This document shows, piece by piece, positions 9,529-20,557 of a DNA stretch of 64,000 nt (the first letter of the stretch is position 1; each line of letters opens with the position of its first letter). The notes beneath the pieces are model-generated. The model saw nothing but the letters and a program-made list of their open reading frames with translations, did not search any database and was not told the origin of the DNA. Where the stretch lies: contig OY744464.1 in the NCBI GenBank assembly GCA_963556145.1, positions 682,001 through 746,000 on the forward strand, read 5' to 3'. This stretch comes from Hygrocybe punicea (taxonomy: Eukaryota; Basidiomycota; Agaricomycetes; Agaricales; Hygrophoraceae). The translations under genes and the position numbers were made by a program.

Positions 9529-12490
9529 TAGTGTTACCGCAACTATGACTAGTAGTCGACTAGTAGTCATAGTTGTAGTCGGTCATAGCTGAGTTGATAA
9601 CCGACTCGACCATGACTATGACACCGACTATGACTACGACTACCCGATTCGGTCAAGTTGATAGCTGGCGGCTAAGTCCGGACCACGTTTTTTTTTTCTT
9701 TCTTCAACAATCTCGTTCGTGACATGACCAAATGAAGTCGTCACAAGGACAGCGACGATGGGTCCTCCAAGTCCTCGGGAAATGCCTCATCTCTGGCTAC
9801 CTCATCATCTGAACTCCCTGCCCTTATGCGTGCCAAAAAGCAAGCCGCGATGAAGAAGGCCGAGCGTGCCAAGAAGAAGGCCAAGAAACGTCAACCATCT
9901 CCCGCTCCTACGCAGTCAGCAGCCCCGTCAGAGTCAGCAGCCCCGTCAGAGTCAGCAGCCCCATCTGCTACTGCCGCTACTGGGCCCAGTCAGCCCGCGT
10001 CTGTCAACGACCTCGTAGGCTCGGTCCGATTCAAAACGGCTGCACACAATATCTGGCACTTCTTCACGAAGGGGAGTATCAAGGAGAAGATCTGAACGAT
10101 ATGTAAGGCCTGTCAGTGAGTGTCTTCCCCCTTTCTATTGATTTCTGTACACTAATTATCTACCTACAGGGCACGCCGTTCCGCCGATCCGAAGTTCCTC
10201 GCCCTCAACATCAACTATACCTTTGCCCCTGCCACAGCTAACCCCAATCTCCGTGTCCACCTCGAGAAGTACCATGAGGACGAGTACGTCAAAGCCTGCA
10301 AGGAGAATGGCTGGTTGATGCAGTTGCCGAAGCGGAAGATCCGTGAGGAAACCGCTAGCCTCAGACAATCTACCCTCGACTCTAACCTTCAAGACATATC
10401 ATCATCCGGCCATCCCACCTTCACTCGTGCCGCCCTCCTTCACGCTTTGATCAACTTCGTCATTGCGGATGATCAATCAATCAATGTCATTGAGTGTCGG
10501 GAGTTTCGAGATCTCCTCCTCCTCCTTCGTTCCAACCTTCAAGACAAAGACATCCCCCACCGCACCAAGTTGCGTGAGGCAATCATTGCAGCCTGGGAGT
10601 CCCACTTCAAGGCCCTGCAGCTCGAACTCGCCGACGCTGTAGGGAAGGTTAGCTTTACCGCGGACCTCTGGTCTGACAAGAATCTTCGCTCGTACCTCTG
10701 CATTACTGCCCATTGGATTGCCTGCAACAAGCACAGCAATCAGCTGGAACTCAAGACCGCACTGATCGCGTTTCACAACGTCACTGGCAAACATGATGGC
10801 GCCAACCTCGCCGCCATCATCCTGCAACTGCTCGACCGTGCCGGTATCACAACCCTCATTGGTTGGTTTACCCTCGACAACGCGAGCAACAATGACACCT
10901 TCGTTGTAGCACTGGAAGGCCTCCTCAAGGCCCGCGACATCGATTTCTGTGCCGTTGAGAATCGGATCATGTGCTTCGCGCACATCATCAACATATGTTG
11001 CCAGCACCTCGTTGAAGGCTTCACCAACACCGCACTCGTTGATCCCGTGGAGACCTTCGTTGCTGTGGACCGTCCGCATGAGCCTGGTGCTCAAACATTT
11101 GAGGAGGCCATCAAGCGTGACCCAATTGCACTCGGTTGTGTAGTAGTTCGCAAAGTTCGATCTTCCGGTCAACGCCGTGAGCACTTCAAATCCATCATCA
11201 TTGAGGGCAACAGCAGGGCCCACTTCACACTTCCGGATGGCCGCGCGATAACGGTCCCTCTCCTACAACTACTTCGCGATGTCAAGACGAGGTGGGATTC
11301 AATCTACTACATGATCAATCGTCTTTGCATTTTGCGGCCTGCCATCGATTCCTTCCTCGCAAGCCCTGTCAACAAGGATCTTCAAACACTCTGTCTCACA
11401 GACGTTGAGTGGAATACCCTTCAGGACATCGAGGCAATCCTAGCTGTGCCCCATGCAGCCCAACAAACAATGTCAAAGGAAACCACACCGATTCTGTCTG
11501 GCTCCATCCCAGCCTTTGAAATGTTCATGTCGTCTTGGGAGCAGCTCGCCAAGAAGACTCCCCGCCTCAAACCATTCATCGACGAAGGCCTGAAATGGGC
11601 GCTCAAATACTATGAGCGGATGGACCGAACAGATGCCTATGTCGTCGCAATGATCATCAACCCGGCAGTCCGCACATCTTGGATCAAGAAACACTGGGCC
11701 GCAGACTGGTTCGAGAAAGCCGAAACCACCTTCCTTGACCTCATGCAGCAGTACCGAGACAAATCCAAACCTGTAGCCCCCGATGAAGTCTTACCCACTA
11801 GGCCGGCCGTCGCTTCCGTTGAGGCATGGCAAACACTTGACTCACAATATGGCCTCGACGACATGTTCGAAACAGCCGAAGAATCAGGAGAGTTGGCAAT
11901 GGTCAATGAAGAATACGAGTCCTATGTCAAAGGCCCACTCTCGAAGCCAGGGACGAACCTTCTTCAATTCTGGTCCATGTCCAATTCAACCTTGCCAACA
12001 ATTTATTCTATTGCAATGGACTATCTACCTATTCAAGCGTCATCTGTCCCGAGTGAGCGTGTTTTCTCATCCAGTGCCGAGACTGACACACACAAACGCA
12101 ACCGCATCCATCCCCTCCTCATGGAGGCCCTTCAAATGCTCAAATTCGGCCTCAAGAAATCTCGACTTGACTTCATAACTGGGTGGGCAGTCAATGAGGC
12201 CAGCATGATGGATGTAGAGGAGGAGGAGGTGGATTTGTTGGGTGCATTGTTTGAGGGGGACAAGGACCAAGCATTTGATGTGCTGATTGCAGCCATGGGT
12301 GAGGGAGATGACGGGGATATATAGATCGTTAGCATTTTTGTAGTGAGAACCCCGACTGAGCCGCGACTGAAGTTGACTGTAGCGGTAGTCGTGACTACCG
12401 ACTACAACTATATGAAATTGTAATGAATAGTCTAGTTGAAGTCGCGACTTTCCTAGTCGACTATTGACTAGTCGAGTCGCGGCAACACTA
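9529..12490 (+). mobile_element. young hAT transposon (hAT-1)
   Basis: Ends are TAGTGTTACCGC at 9529 and, on the opposite strand, TAGTGTTGCCGC ending at 12490. A perfect 8-bp target duplication, actcaaaa, lies at 9521-9528 and 12491-12498. Both subterminal regions (9535-9660 and 12350-12480) are packed with GACTA/TAGTC words, as expected for transposase-binding arrays of hAT elements. It is 2962 bp long and carries one large transposase gene. It sits inside hAT-2, so it is the more recent insertion. Confidence 0.93.
9826..12324 (+). CDS. hAT family transposase (BED finger, one internal stop)
   Basis: This is the transposase of hAT-1, acting in the nucleus by cut and paste. Exon 1 is Lys/Arg-rich and then enters a BED-type zinc finger; an intron at 10116-10169 (54 nt, gtgagt...ctacag) splits it after the CKACQ cysteines, and the LRVHLEKYH histidines follow. 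The main exon gives the RNase H-like core (VSFTADLWSD, GWFTLDNASNND, CFAHIINICCQH) and the C-terminal dimerisation block (QASSVPSERVFSSS, MEALQMLKFG). The frame is open except for a TGA at 10093-10095, immediately before the zinc-finger cysteines, where related proteins usually have Arg or Trp. The same frame continues upstream of 9826 towards 9740, and another TGA near 9736 would block an earlier Met. One nonsense change therefore probably inactivates an otherwise whole gene. Confidence 0.88.
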
Positions 12491-12764
12491 ACTCAAAAAG
12501 GTCTTGATCTGATATAAACATAGACAAAGTCCAATATCCTCAGTTTTCATTAGTACTGTTTTGTGCTTATAATATGTACAGCAGGGGTCGAAGTACAGTA
12601 CTGAAGCCACAGCCTAAGCCATCGGCTTTGGCTTTCAGAAATCCCAGGCTGGGCCAAAAGCTGTCCCAGGCCACGACTTTGGCCCAGCTTGGCCCAGCCT
12701 ATTTGGGCTCAGCTTAGCCTGGCTGCTGGCCTGAGGCCGGGCCAGGCACAGCATTAATAACTGG

Positions 12765-13242
12765 TCAAATACTTGTTGAAATGAGTTTTTTGGGATTTCG
12801 GAACACAACTTGGCAACAGCAAGATGTAGTGCGTGGGCAGCTTGGGAGGTATCTAGTTTATATGCCACCACTGAGGGAAAAGATTCCCCTTTGAAGAGTT
12901 GTTGATAAAAAGTATCTGCAATCTGGGGCCTGTCTGAATCGGAAATAGACCTGAAAACAATCAGAAATATGGTTTCTGAGGACAACCTAGTCAACCCACC
13001 ACATAGTGGCAACAACCCCATGGAAACCGGAAAACAGCAATGCTGTGCCCAAATGAATCACCTTGTCGGGAAGATTTTCATCACCCATTGCAGTCTCACA
13101 TGTGCAGAGGAACGCCAGTGACGCATTTGGCATAGACTGCTGCATGATCTGGGATACTTTCAGTGAACCGTCTTCAAGACTTAAGGCACTGTCAAGAGAG
13201 TGTCATGAATTCTGTCAACCGTGGCATGCAAAGTGCAGTACT
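12765..13242 (-). pseudogene. CHAT-domain protein fragment
   Basis: The - strand reads as the end of a CHAT (caspase-like, clan CD) protease domain. The catalytic His motif VLHFACHG (about 13213-13236) is followed at once by two in-frame stops. Next come a LEDGSLKVSQIMQQ stretch, the Cys motif LCTCETAMGDENLPD, and a GVVATMW strand. A plausible intron (gttgac...tttcag, near 12955-13000) leads to SISDSDRPQIADTFYQQLF and an AHALHLAVAKL helix. The His and Cys of the catalytic dyad are both still visible. The usual C-terminal WVPF motif is absent: the frame ends at the hAT-2 target site. The 5' side is lost in a GGGGACTCCC-rich repeat at 13255. CHAT proteins with TPR repeats are common in mushrooms and linked to cell-death signalling; that role is inference here. 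Confidence 0.75.
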
Positions 13243-13254
13243 TTTCACTCTACC

Positions 13255-13890
13255 ACAACTTCCCCTGGAGTCCCTGGGGACCGGGTTGGAAGAGGGACTC
13301 CTGGGGACTGAAGGGGGGCTAAAGAGGAACTCCCTGGGGAATTGGTAAGAATTAGGCTGATTTGCCTTTATTTAGTTTTGGGGACTCCCCAGAGAGTCCC
13401 CAAGCAGTCCCCCTTCATTCCCCCAAAAACTCAGGATTTTTTGACATTTTGGCCTTTATCTCAATAAACATTATGGCTATTAAAATTCTGAGTGTACCCT
13501 TCAAAACAAACTGTAATGCTGCTTCATGTCAGTTGTTAATCTCAACTATTCCCCAGGGAGTCCCCTCTCACTCCCCAGGGAGTCCCCCTTCATTCCCCCA
13601 AAAACTCGGGATTTTTCGACTTTTTTGCCTTTATCTCAGTAACCATTATAGATATTAAATTGCTGACCATACACTTCAATTCACAGATTGAGATTGCTTC
13701 TGCTTGACATTTAATCTAAGCTGTTCCCAGCAACTCCCCATTATTCCTCTTCTATAACTTAGAATTTAGTAATATTTCTACTGTGATCTTTATGGTCTTT
13801 GAAATGTTTATATTCACAATCAAACCCTGTATGTTAGACTCTCCCACTCATTCCTCAGGCTCAACAAGTCTCCAGGGGTATTCAAACTCC
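13255..13890. repeat. tandem repeat of about 175 bp, 2-3 units
   Basis: The word agtcccccttcattcccccaa starts at 13406 and again at 13581, each followed by TTTTGCCTTTATCTCA and about 100 more similar bases. A weaker third unit begins near 13732. GGGGACTCC/GGAGTCCCC phrases at both ends can pair with one another. Confidence 0.8.
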
Positions 13891-15149
13891 AAGGAGCTCT
13901 CAAGGAGTTTGATTAGTGCACCATTGCCTAATACACCTTTTTTTCATTGTCTTGATGAATAATAAAGAACAATTTACCATATGCTTGAATCCTAATCAAC
14001 ACTTGGATAGTTTCATACCTATTCCCTAGGGACTCCTTGCAAACTTGAGCTGGGAGTTGGAATAAAGGAGCAAGTTGAGAGGGGAGGATTAAGAGGTGTT
14101 CAGTTTCAACTGAGTGCTGAGTGATAATGGAGGGGGTGGAGAATTTGAGTCTAGATGAACAGAAGGCTTCAAGCTGTAAGTTGAGAAAGTAGTTAGTTAT
14201 AAGATTCATTGTGAGAGTTTCAACTTTGGCTTATATCTCAATCAATATTATATATGACACTATCAAGTTAATTCTTTTTGGAAGCTATTTTTTAGCCATG
14301 GTAAATTAAAAATTAGTAATGCTACAAAGAAATTATGATTGATGCAAACTGAATAGAAACATATGCTCAAATAGTTTCAGAGTCAGCAATTCTATTTGAC
14401 TTTTCACAAGGGCTAAAACACAGCTTACTGTTCACAAGCATAAACTCCAAGTCATTCAGTTATGAATATCAGAACTCATTTCAGTATTTAATGCTCTCTT
14501 ATAGTCAATCATGTAACACTATGTTGATGGTTGATGGGCAGATTGTTAAACTTGGGTTGCATCTTGAACAGCCAAATAAACATCCTTGCAAACAAGTGTT
14601 GGTACTGTTTGATTCTGATTCTGTCTAACCTAGATGATAACTAGTAATAATATCAGCTGCAATTGGGTAATGATACTGATGTCCTTGAGTCATGACTCCA
14701 TTTTCTTCCAATATTTCAAATGCTTATTCAGTAACAGATTATCTGGCCATACTGGACTTTTATTGGAAGCAGTAGCAATTGAATACAAAGATTCTTGAAC
14801 AAATGTATGTCAGATCTATCAACAAGAACCACTGCTGGAATTTGCTTTTTGATTTTCCTGCAAACTATTTTGCCAAAACTTAGAGTCTGTCAAAGCTGAT
14901 ACATGAAAACTATACATTCCCATAAGCACTTCAACAATATGGATCCACCAAGCCAATCCAACTTCAGGTTTGAGATACTTTGGTAAGTCTAGATGTTGTC
15001 TGGTGATGTCATGTTGTTCCTTCTGACCCAACAAAGATAAAACCTTCACATACACAGTACTTTTCTCTATGCATTTGCCTTAGAGCCCATGGGATGACAA
15101 ACATGAACTTAATCACCATAGATTGGAATCTTCATAAAATCCTATATAT
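13890..15149. other. no recognisable gene
   Basis: This stretch is AT-rich with frames below 95 codons and no domain that I can name. A further GGGACTCC word near 14028 suggests that the preceding repeat family extends this far. Confidence 0.5.
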
Positions 15150-15345
15150 TCCAAATGCATCATACACATACATTGTTAACACATTACAATTTTTGAATTT
15201 GGGAATCTTCAAATCCTTTAACCATATGGAGTAATGCTGGTACTCCATATGGTAATCTCGGTACTCCATCAGGTTAAATACTTTGTAGACTCTCAAATTC
15301 AAAATTTGTAATGTATTAGTAATGTATTTGTACAATGTTCAAATC
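15150..15345. repeat. long imperfect hairpin
   Basis: The core 15221-15233 and 15241-15253 are perfect 13-bp complements around a 7-nt loop. Farther out, ACATTACAATTTTTGAATTT at 15181 pairs with the complement near 15296-15315, so the foldback spans about 190 bp. This size and shape would suit a MITE or a small-RNA precursor; nothing in the sequence decides between them. Confidence 0.75.
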
Positions 15346-15756
15346 TTATTTTGCACACTGTGTTAGCATTCTGCACAGGCTCTCAGCAGAATGTGATCTG
15401 AATTATTTCTGAATTTATGGTATAATTATTAGGCTTTTACTTGGAATCTGACAGGAATTTGCCTGAATTTTTATAAATTGTTTGATATTTAAAAATCATT
15501 AATACTCAAAATTTAAATTATATTACTTCTTAATTCATTAATTACTATATGCAGGGGGAAGGAGTGAGGTAGGGAAACAGAGAGGGAGAAGGGGGGGAAG
15601 GGGGAAGGAGAGGGGTAAATGAGATAGGGGATGGCGGAGAGGAGGTGGCCATGGTTTTGGGGGGTGGCCGTGTCTTCATCATCATCCTTCGTTGTTCTTG
15701 TTCTCGTGGACCTGATCCCGGTCACTGGCATGGGCTGGGTACAACCATGGGCATAG
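15346..15756. other. no gene; AT-rich then purine-rich
   Basis: This is AT-rich to about 15540, followed by GGGGAAGGAG-type purine runs (15556-15650). I see nothing that codes. Confidence 0.5.
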
Positions 15757-15799
15757 CTAGAATGTCATTAGTAAAACATCAATGAAAGATTTATAAAAA

Positions 15800-17361
15800 A
15801 ACTCACCGACCACCCTCCAGTGTGTCCGGTGCTTGGGCACATCACCGTTCATCGCTGCTGTTGCTGCTGGTATCCGTTGCCAGCTGTCATGGCTGCTGTG
15901 GTTGCCGTTGCTGTTTGCCACCATCGCTGCAGCCACTATCACCGGTGCAGCCGTTGCAGCTGCATTGATGCTGCTGCTGTTGCCGCCGCATTGCTGCTTC
16001 TGCTGTTGCCGCCATGGTCATTGCTGCTGTTGTGCTGGGTGTTGCTGTTGGGATCCGGCCTCCATCCCTTGGCATTCCAGCTCAGGTGCAGGGCGTTTGG
16101 AGGCGGGGGGTCCTCATTTGGCATTGGCGTTGGCGTAGGCTGTAGTACAAGGTTAGAAGAAAATAATAAAACAAACAAGAATTCATACCTGGGCAACAGG
16201 GGTGGGCGCTCCACCATCCCACTCCGTCCATTTTACTACCCTGTTGTTCCCATCTCCACCTCGTTTGTTTGCATCGCGGTCATATGGGGGTTGTTGCTGG
16301 CCATTTGGGGTCCCTCACCATCTATGCTGCTTTCGGCCACGTCTTCTCTCTTGTGGATGTTGAGGGTGTGGGTAGTACCTTTTTCCCTTCTTCTTTTGAG
16401 GGCTTGGGCTTGTGAGAGCTGGAAGAGCAGCTAAAAAGGTGGTACCCTTGGTTTCACCACTGTGATTCTGCAACTCTCTCACACTCTTCACAGGTGGTAT
16501 CTCTATAATAGGCACCTTTCTGGGATGCCCACATTTTTTCTTGACAGGTTGCACTAAAATAGTATGTTAGCTGGGAAAACAGAATGTCACCAATATTAAT
16601 ATTTATACCCTGTAATTCTGGTTGAGAATCTAAAACTTCAGACACCTTAATGCTACTCTCGAAGCCAAAAAGCACACAGTCATTTTTTAGGTTTGTTCAC
16701 ATCGTCCATTGTGCTTGTTGAGTATGGGTCAGCTACTTCCAAAAGTCCAGGTAGCCAGTCAAATTCCAAGTTTTTTAGCCAGGATAAAAGATCTGAATGA
16801 TTACATCAGAAAATCAAATTGATATAATTGCAAATTCTTACCATAGGACCAAATGCTTCTCTGAGAATAAAGAAGTTTTAACTTTTCCCCAAATTTCTTG
16901 AAGACTTTGGGACTGTGTCCCTTTCCTTGTTCTATCCAGATCAAGAACTTATGCATGACATCCGGCATCCAGTTAGGGAGTTTACCAACTCTGTTGGCCT
17001 CGTCCACCAAGTGAAGTCGTAATTGGTCATACCAAATAACCAGCTGTGTAGCCTGAATTGCATCTTCTTCATCTGTTCTTGCCAGAAACAGTGCATGTAG
17101 CTGGCAGATGTCTAGAATCATCAGAAGTGGCCTCCACTTGATCTCCATGCAAGTGCATCTATCTTCTATTTGAATAAATAGCCAATTTGGGTCTTTTGCA
17201 TTTTTTAGAAAAGAGCACGAAGTAACAGGAAGCTGGGTGATTATTTTGGTGGGATCAGTTTTCCACCAGCTGGTTTCAAGAGTATGATCCATAAGTGTGA
17301 TGGTAGCAGGTTGATGTTTTTGGTTGAGTGTAGTGATGTTTGGTGTCATATGACCAAGCAA
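15800..17361 (-). pseudogene. multi-exon unknown gene with AT-hook-like motif
   Basis: The main exon on the - strand (17361-16841) is a well-formed helical stretch with NAKDPNWLFIQIEDR, ARTDEEDAIQA and NWMPDVMHKFLIWIEQG. A 49-nt intron (gtaaga...ttcag) joins it to WLKNLEFDWLPGLLEVADP. Then a one-base slip in a run of A residues near 16688 changes frame, and the next part reads FGFESSIKVSEVLDSQPELQ. A further intron leads to QPVKKKCGHPRKVP, which resembles an AT-hook (KRGRPRK) with His for Arg. The tail (16315-15800) is basic and then Gln/Asn-rich with GCTGTTGCC-type codon repeats. The stretch 17534-17400 may hold an earlier exon. I do not recognise the family; a transposon-borne DNA-binding protein is a guess. 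Confidence 0.5.
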
Positions 17362-17599
17362 ATTACAATATAGCTAAAGTAGTTCCATTGAAGAAAACTA
17401 AGATATGAGATTGATATATTCCTATTGACATTAGATATTAAATAAATACTAGTATCCTTGATCCATGCATGACCAAACTGATCTTCACAATCAAAGCTGT
17501 TATGTACCCAGGGAAGAAATTTCATATACATCATGTTAGGAACTTTGTATTGACTTCTAATTAATTAAACATAATAATATTGAGTAATGTAATCTGTAT

Positions 17600-18340
17600 G
17601 ATTTCAACAGGCCAAAGGTTTCAGAATTCAGAATTTGAATTCCCTCAAGCTTGAATATATGAAAGGTGTTGGATGAGCATAAAACTTCAATTACTAAGTA
17701 GAGGAATAAGTAGATGCCTCCCAAGCCTCTATTATATACAAATTACAATAAGCCAAATGGTTTAAAAATTAGGATTATTGATTTCCCCAAGGTCACACAT
17801 AATAGCAACCTCATATGAGCACAAAACTCTGATTTTTGGATGATGCTAAGTAAATGAATACTTAGGTGCCCCCCTAACCCCTACTATATACAAATTAGGA
17901 CTTGAAAAATACTCCAAAAATCAGGATTATGGGCTTCCCAAGCTCACACATATCATAGCTTTTAGATGAGCACAAAATTCGGATTTTTGGATGATGCTAA
18001 GTATAGCAATAAGTAGATGTCCCCCTAACCCTCACTTTATACAAATTGGGACATGTGAAATGCTCCAAAAATCAGGATTATGGGCTTCCCAAGCTCACAC
18101 ATATCATAGCTTTTAGATGAGCACAAAATTCTGATTTTTGAATGCTTCTAAGTTGAGGAACAAAGGTATGCTCTGCTAAACCCTACTAGAAAATTTTTCC
18201 AACATTCCAAAAGCTCTAAAAATCAGGATTTTCAATGTTTCAACCACAGTAGTGTTAAAGAATTGACATGAGCACAAAAACCTGATTTTTAGAGGGCTGT
18301 ATGATTTATGCAGGCCAAAACTGTGAAAAATCACCATTTT
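17600..18340. repeat. second tandem array of about 150 bp, AT-rich
   Basis: The phrase tcaggattat recurs at 17921 and 18072, with weaker copies at 17769 and 18221 and a still weaker one near 17620, so spacings are 149-152 bp. Units share AATGAGCACAAAA-type and CCCCCTAACCC-type blocks. The sequence is unrelated to the 1550-2850 array although the period is the same. Confidence 0.85.
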
Positions 18341-18876
18341 GCCTATATCTCAAGAACCTGACCACCAAATTTTGAGATCTTTGGATCAATTTGATCCTAT
18401 GAATGTCCTCTACAAGATGAGCATTTAAGTTTTTGAAAATTTTGGGGGTCACTTTTGGCAACTTTTACCAAGATAGGTAGTAGGATCTTCGACCAACTTA
18501 GTTGTCATATTGTGGTCGAACATCGGACGCATATGATCTTCGACCTTGGTTTGACCATGTTTGATATAAGGTTTTACTACCATTTGCCGTACATGGCATA
18601 CTTCATAGATATATAGCCTGATCAGCTTTATGGCTGTGTTTGTCTCAGCATTGATAGTATAATATTGTAGATTTATACTGAATTTTTCAGGTTTGTGATA
18701 TTTATTTCAGGTTGAAAATGATATATTGCTAGGTTTTCCTAGGTCTAGAGTGGAAGGGGAATGAAAACATACCTATAAATATCCCTTTTTACTGAGAGTG
18801 AGGGGTCACACAGCAACAACACCATCATTTGGTTGAAGGGACAGCTGAGTGCAAAGGAAGCCGAGTTTTTTTACAA
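18341..18876. other. no recognisable gene
   Basis: The stretch is AT-rich. The word atcttcgacc occurs twice (18485 and 18536). It may serve as the 3' region of the HNH gene, whose stop codon is at 18877. Confidence 0.4.
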
Positions 18877-20348
18877 TCATACTTGGATTACAGAAAAATG
18901 ATGAGTATCAACCCCTAAACCTTTCACTTTATCCAATTCATCATCCACCGTCAAGCTTTCCAAAGGTCCTTCGATACCCTCAGCCCAGATCCTAACATTA
19001 TCATTCCTTATCGAAACCATTTCTTCAAGCTCAAAGGAATCTTCCTCTTCCTCTTCCTCTTCCTCTTCCTCTTCCTCTGGCTCAGCTGCTGCTTTCATTG
19101 AAGACATAACTGCAGTCATAAAGTGCTCTCTGAGTATATCGGGATGGGGGGCAGGGAAACCAGGAGAAGCGTCAGTCCATGGGCGAGTAACTTCCTGTCC
19201 ATGAAGGCTAGCAACGCTTGGATGAAATGCATAGATTTTGTGACTCTATTAGAAGACGGTGTTAAACACGCAAACGCCAGAGATAAGGAAGGTACATACT
19301 TCAGGATGGATGGAAAGTCGGAACACATCGAAACATTTGTGGTGGAACAAACATAATAGAAGCCCATTCTCAAGCGAGTTGATTCTTATGGGGTCGTTTT
19401 TATTGCGGGTAGCGCTGGTTGGGTGTTTCGACGTGAATGGGTCCTTGACAATTCCCGAGTAGCCACGAAGAGTCCACTTGGCCAGAGTAAGTAAAATTGA
19501 TGAAAAATGCTTAGCATCACGAATACGTACAAGCTTGGTTAATGCAAAGGGAAAAATATGTGAACCCTGGTAAAAACTGGAGTCGTCGTTCCTATATCGT
19601 TGGTCGACGCCCTGAGCATGGCAAATTACACAGCTTTTGTCACGAGACACAAGGCGCAGCTTGAAACTAGCGCTTGTGCTGTCCTACGGAAAGATTAACC
19701 TGATTGCGAATAATCAGAAGCAGATCATACCCTTTTTGAGGCTGAGGAGACAACGGAACCGGAGGGCGCTCTTTTCGTTGTCGAATACAGCGGGCTCTAC
19801 GGCTCGTATATACTTAATTCCTATTTAAAAAATGACGGCCACCATACCTCTGCAGCATTTGGCAAAGCCATTTCGTCCTTCGCGTCTGCGAACGAAGCTA
19901 CAATGAATTTGTATGCCTGGAGGCCCGGAGGCACCGATTCTGGAAGAGGGTAAGAGTTAAGGCAAAACTTGACTACGGCAGGAATGACCAATCATATATT
20001 CTCCAGGCAGAAGGTTGCTTATAGAATCGCGTTCTATAATTGACGAGGGCGTTCCATTTATCACTTTTCGGAGGATAAATGTATGCGGAGCTCCGCCTAA
20101 AAAACCAACGACGAGGTCGAGAAGCTCGAAAACATCGGCTACAGCTCGTTCGCCTTGGAGGCTCGAGATATCTGATTGGGTTCAATAACAAGCTAGAGAA
20201 AACGGTGAGGTACTAACAGAAAGGCCCAGTGAGTCTTTTGTCAGGATAGACCTTTATATCTCGGTAGTGATCCGCAGGTGGTGGAGTAAGGAGGTCTGGG
20301 AGGTTTAGTTGGATGGATTCATCGACGTCCATGATCATGAATATCGAT
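18877..20348 (-). CDS. HNH nuclease domain protein (HNH_2-like)
   Basis: This is a predicted nuclease-fold protein of a family expanded in mushrooms; its biological role is unknown. Seven exons can be followed on the - strand with small introns at about 20172-20217, 19940-19976, 19813-19847, near 19690-19740, 19477-19530 and 19246-19299. In order, the spliced product shows a short N-terminus (MDVDESIQLNL), FELLDLVVGFLGGAP, an AYKFIVASFADA helix, then the HNH core: CVIC zinc-ligand pair, GSHIFPFA (the His) and RINSLENGLLLCLFHHKCFD (the N and final H), then FRLSIHPE, HPDILREHF and a poly-Glu stretch. The join between the fourth and fifth exons does not keep frame with the splice sites I can see, so there is either a different site or one small lesion there. 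Its start lies only about 110 bp from the TA target site of the neighbouring mariner element. Confidence 0.72.
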
Positions 20349-20459
20349 GAAACTTCCGAGTTACTGTCGTGAATCAACAAGCGCGCTAAGCGGGGTCTGA
20401 AATTTACCTTAGAGCCGAGCAACCGACCCCCTAAACTGACCAGACTATGGTTTCTATTA

Positions 20460-20557
20460 CAGCTGTTTGCATAAACATGCGGAACTGAGAAAAAAGTCAA
20501 ATGTGGCGCAGCGACTGCCGAGTCACGGCTCCCTGTCTGAGCTTGAACTTGGCTTCA
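20460..20557 (+). repeat. left terminal inverted repeat of element 1
   Basis: 98 bp, identical to the reverse complement of 23317-23414. It contains an ATG at 20501 that opens a 51-codon frame overlapping the transposase start out of frame. Confidence 0.95.

Larger units (their letters stand above)
7741..12756 (-). mobile_element. older hAT transposon (hAT-2), host of a nested hAT
   Basis: The outer ends are related inverted repeats: TAGTGCTGT at 7741 and, on the opposite strand, TAATGCTGT ending at 12756. Both are followed inward by GGCC-rich blocks and then a shared GGCTTAGGCTGTGGCTT-type block (about 7865-7882 and 12606-12620). A perfect 8-bp target duplication, ataactgg, flanks it at 7733-7740 and 12757-12764. 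The interior carries a decayed hAT transposase on the - strand and the younger hAT element at 9529-12490. Without that insertion the element would be about 2.05 kb. TIR plus 8-bp TSD is the hAT hallmark. Confidence 0.88.

Noticed and set aside
10477..11223. A 248-codon frame on the - strand
   Set aside because: It is an antisense shadow of the hAT-1 transposase.
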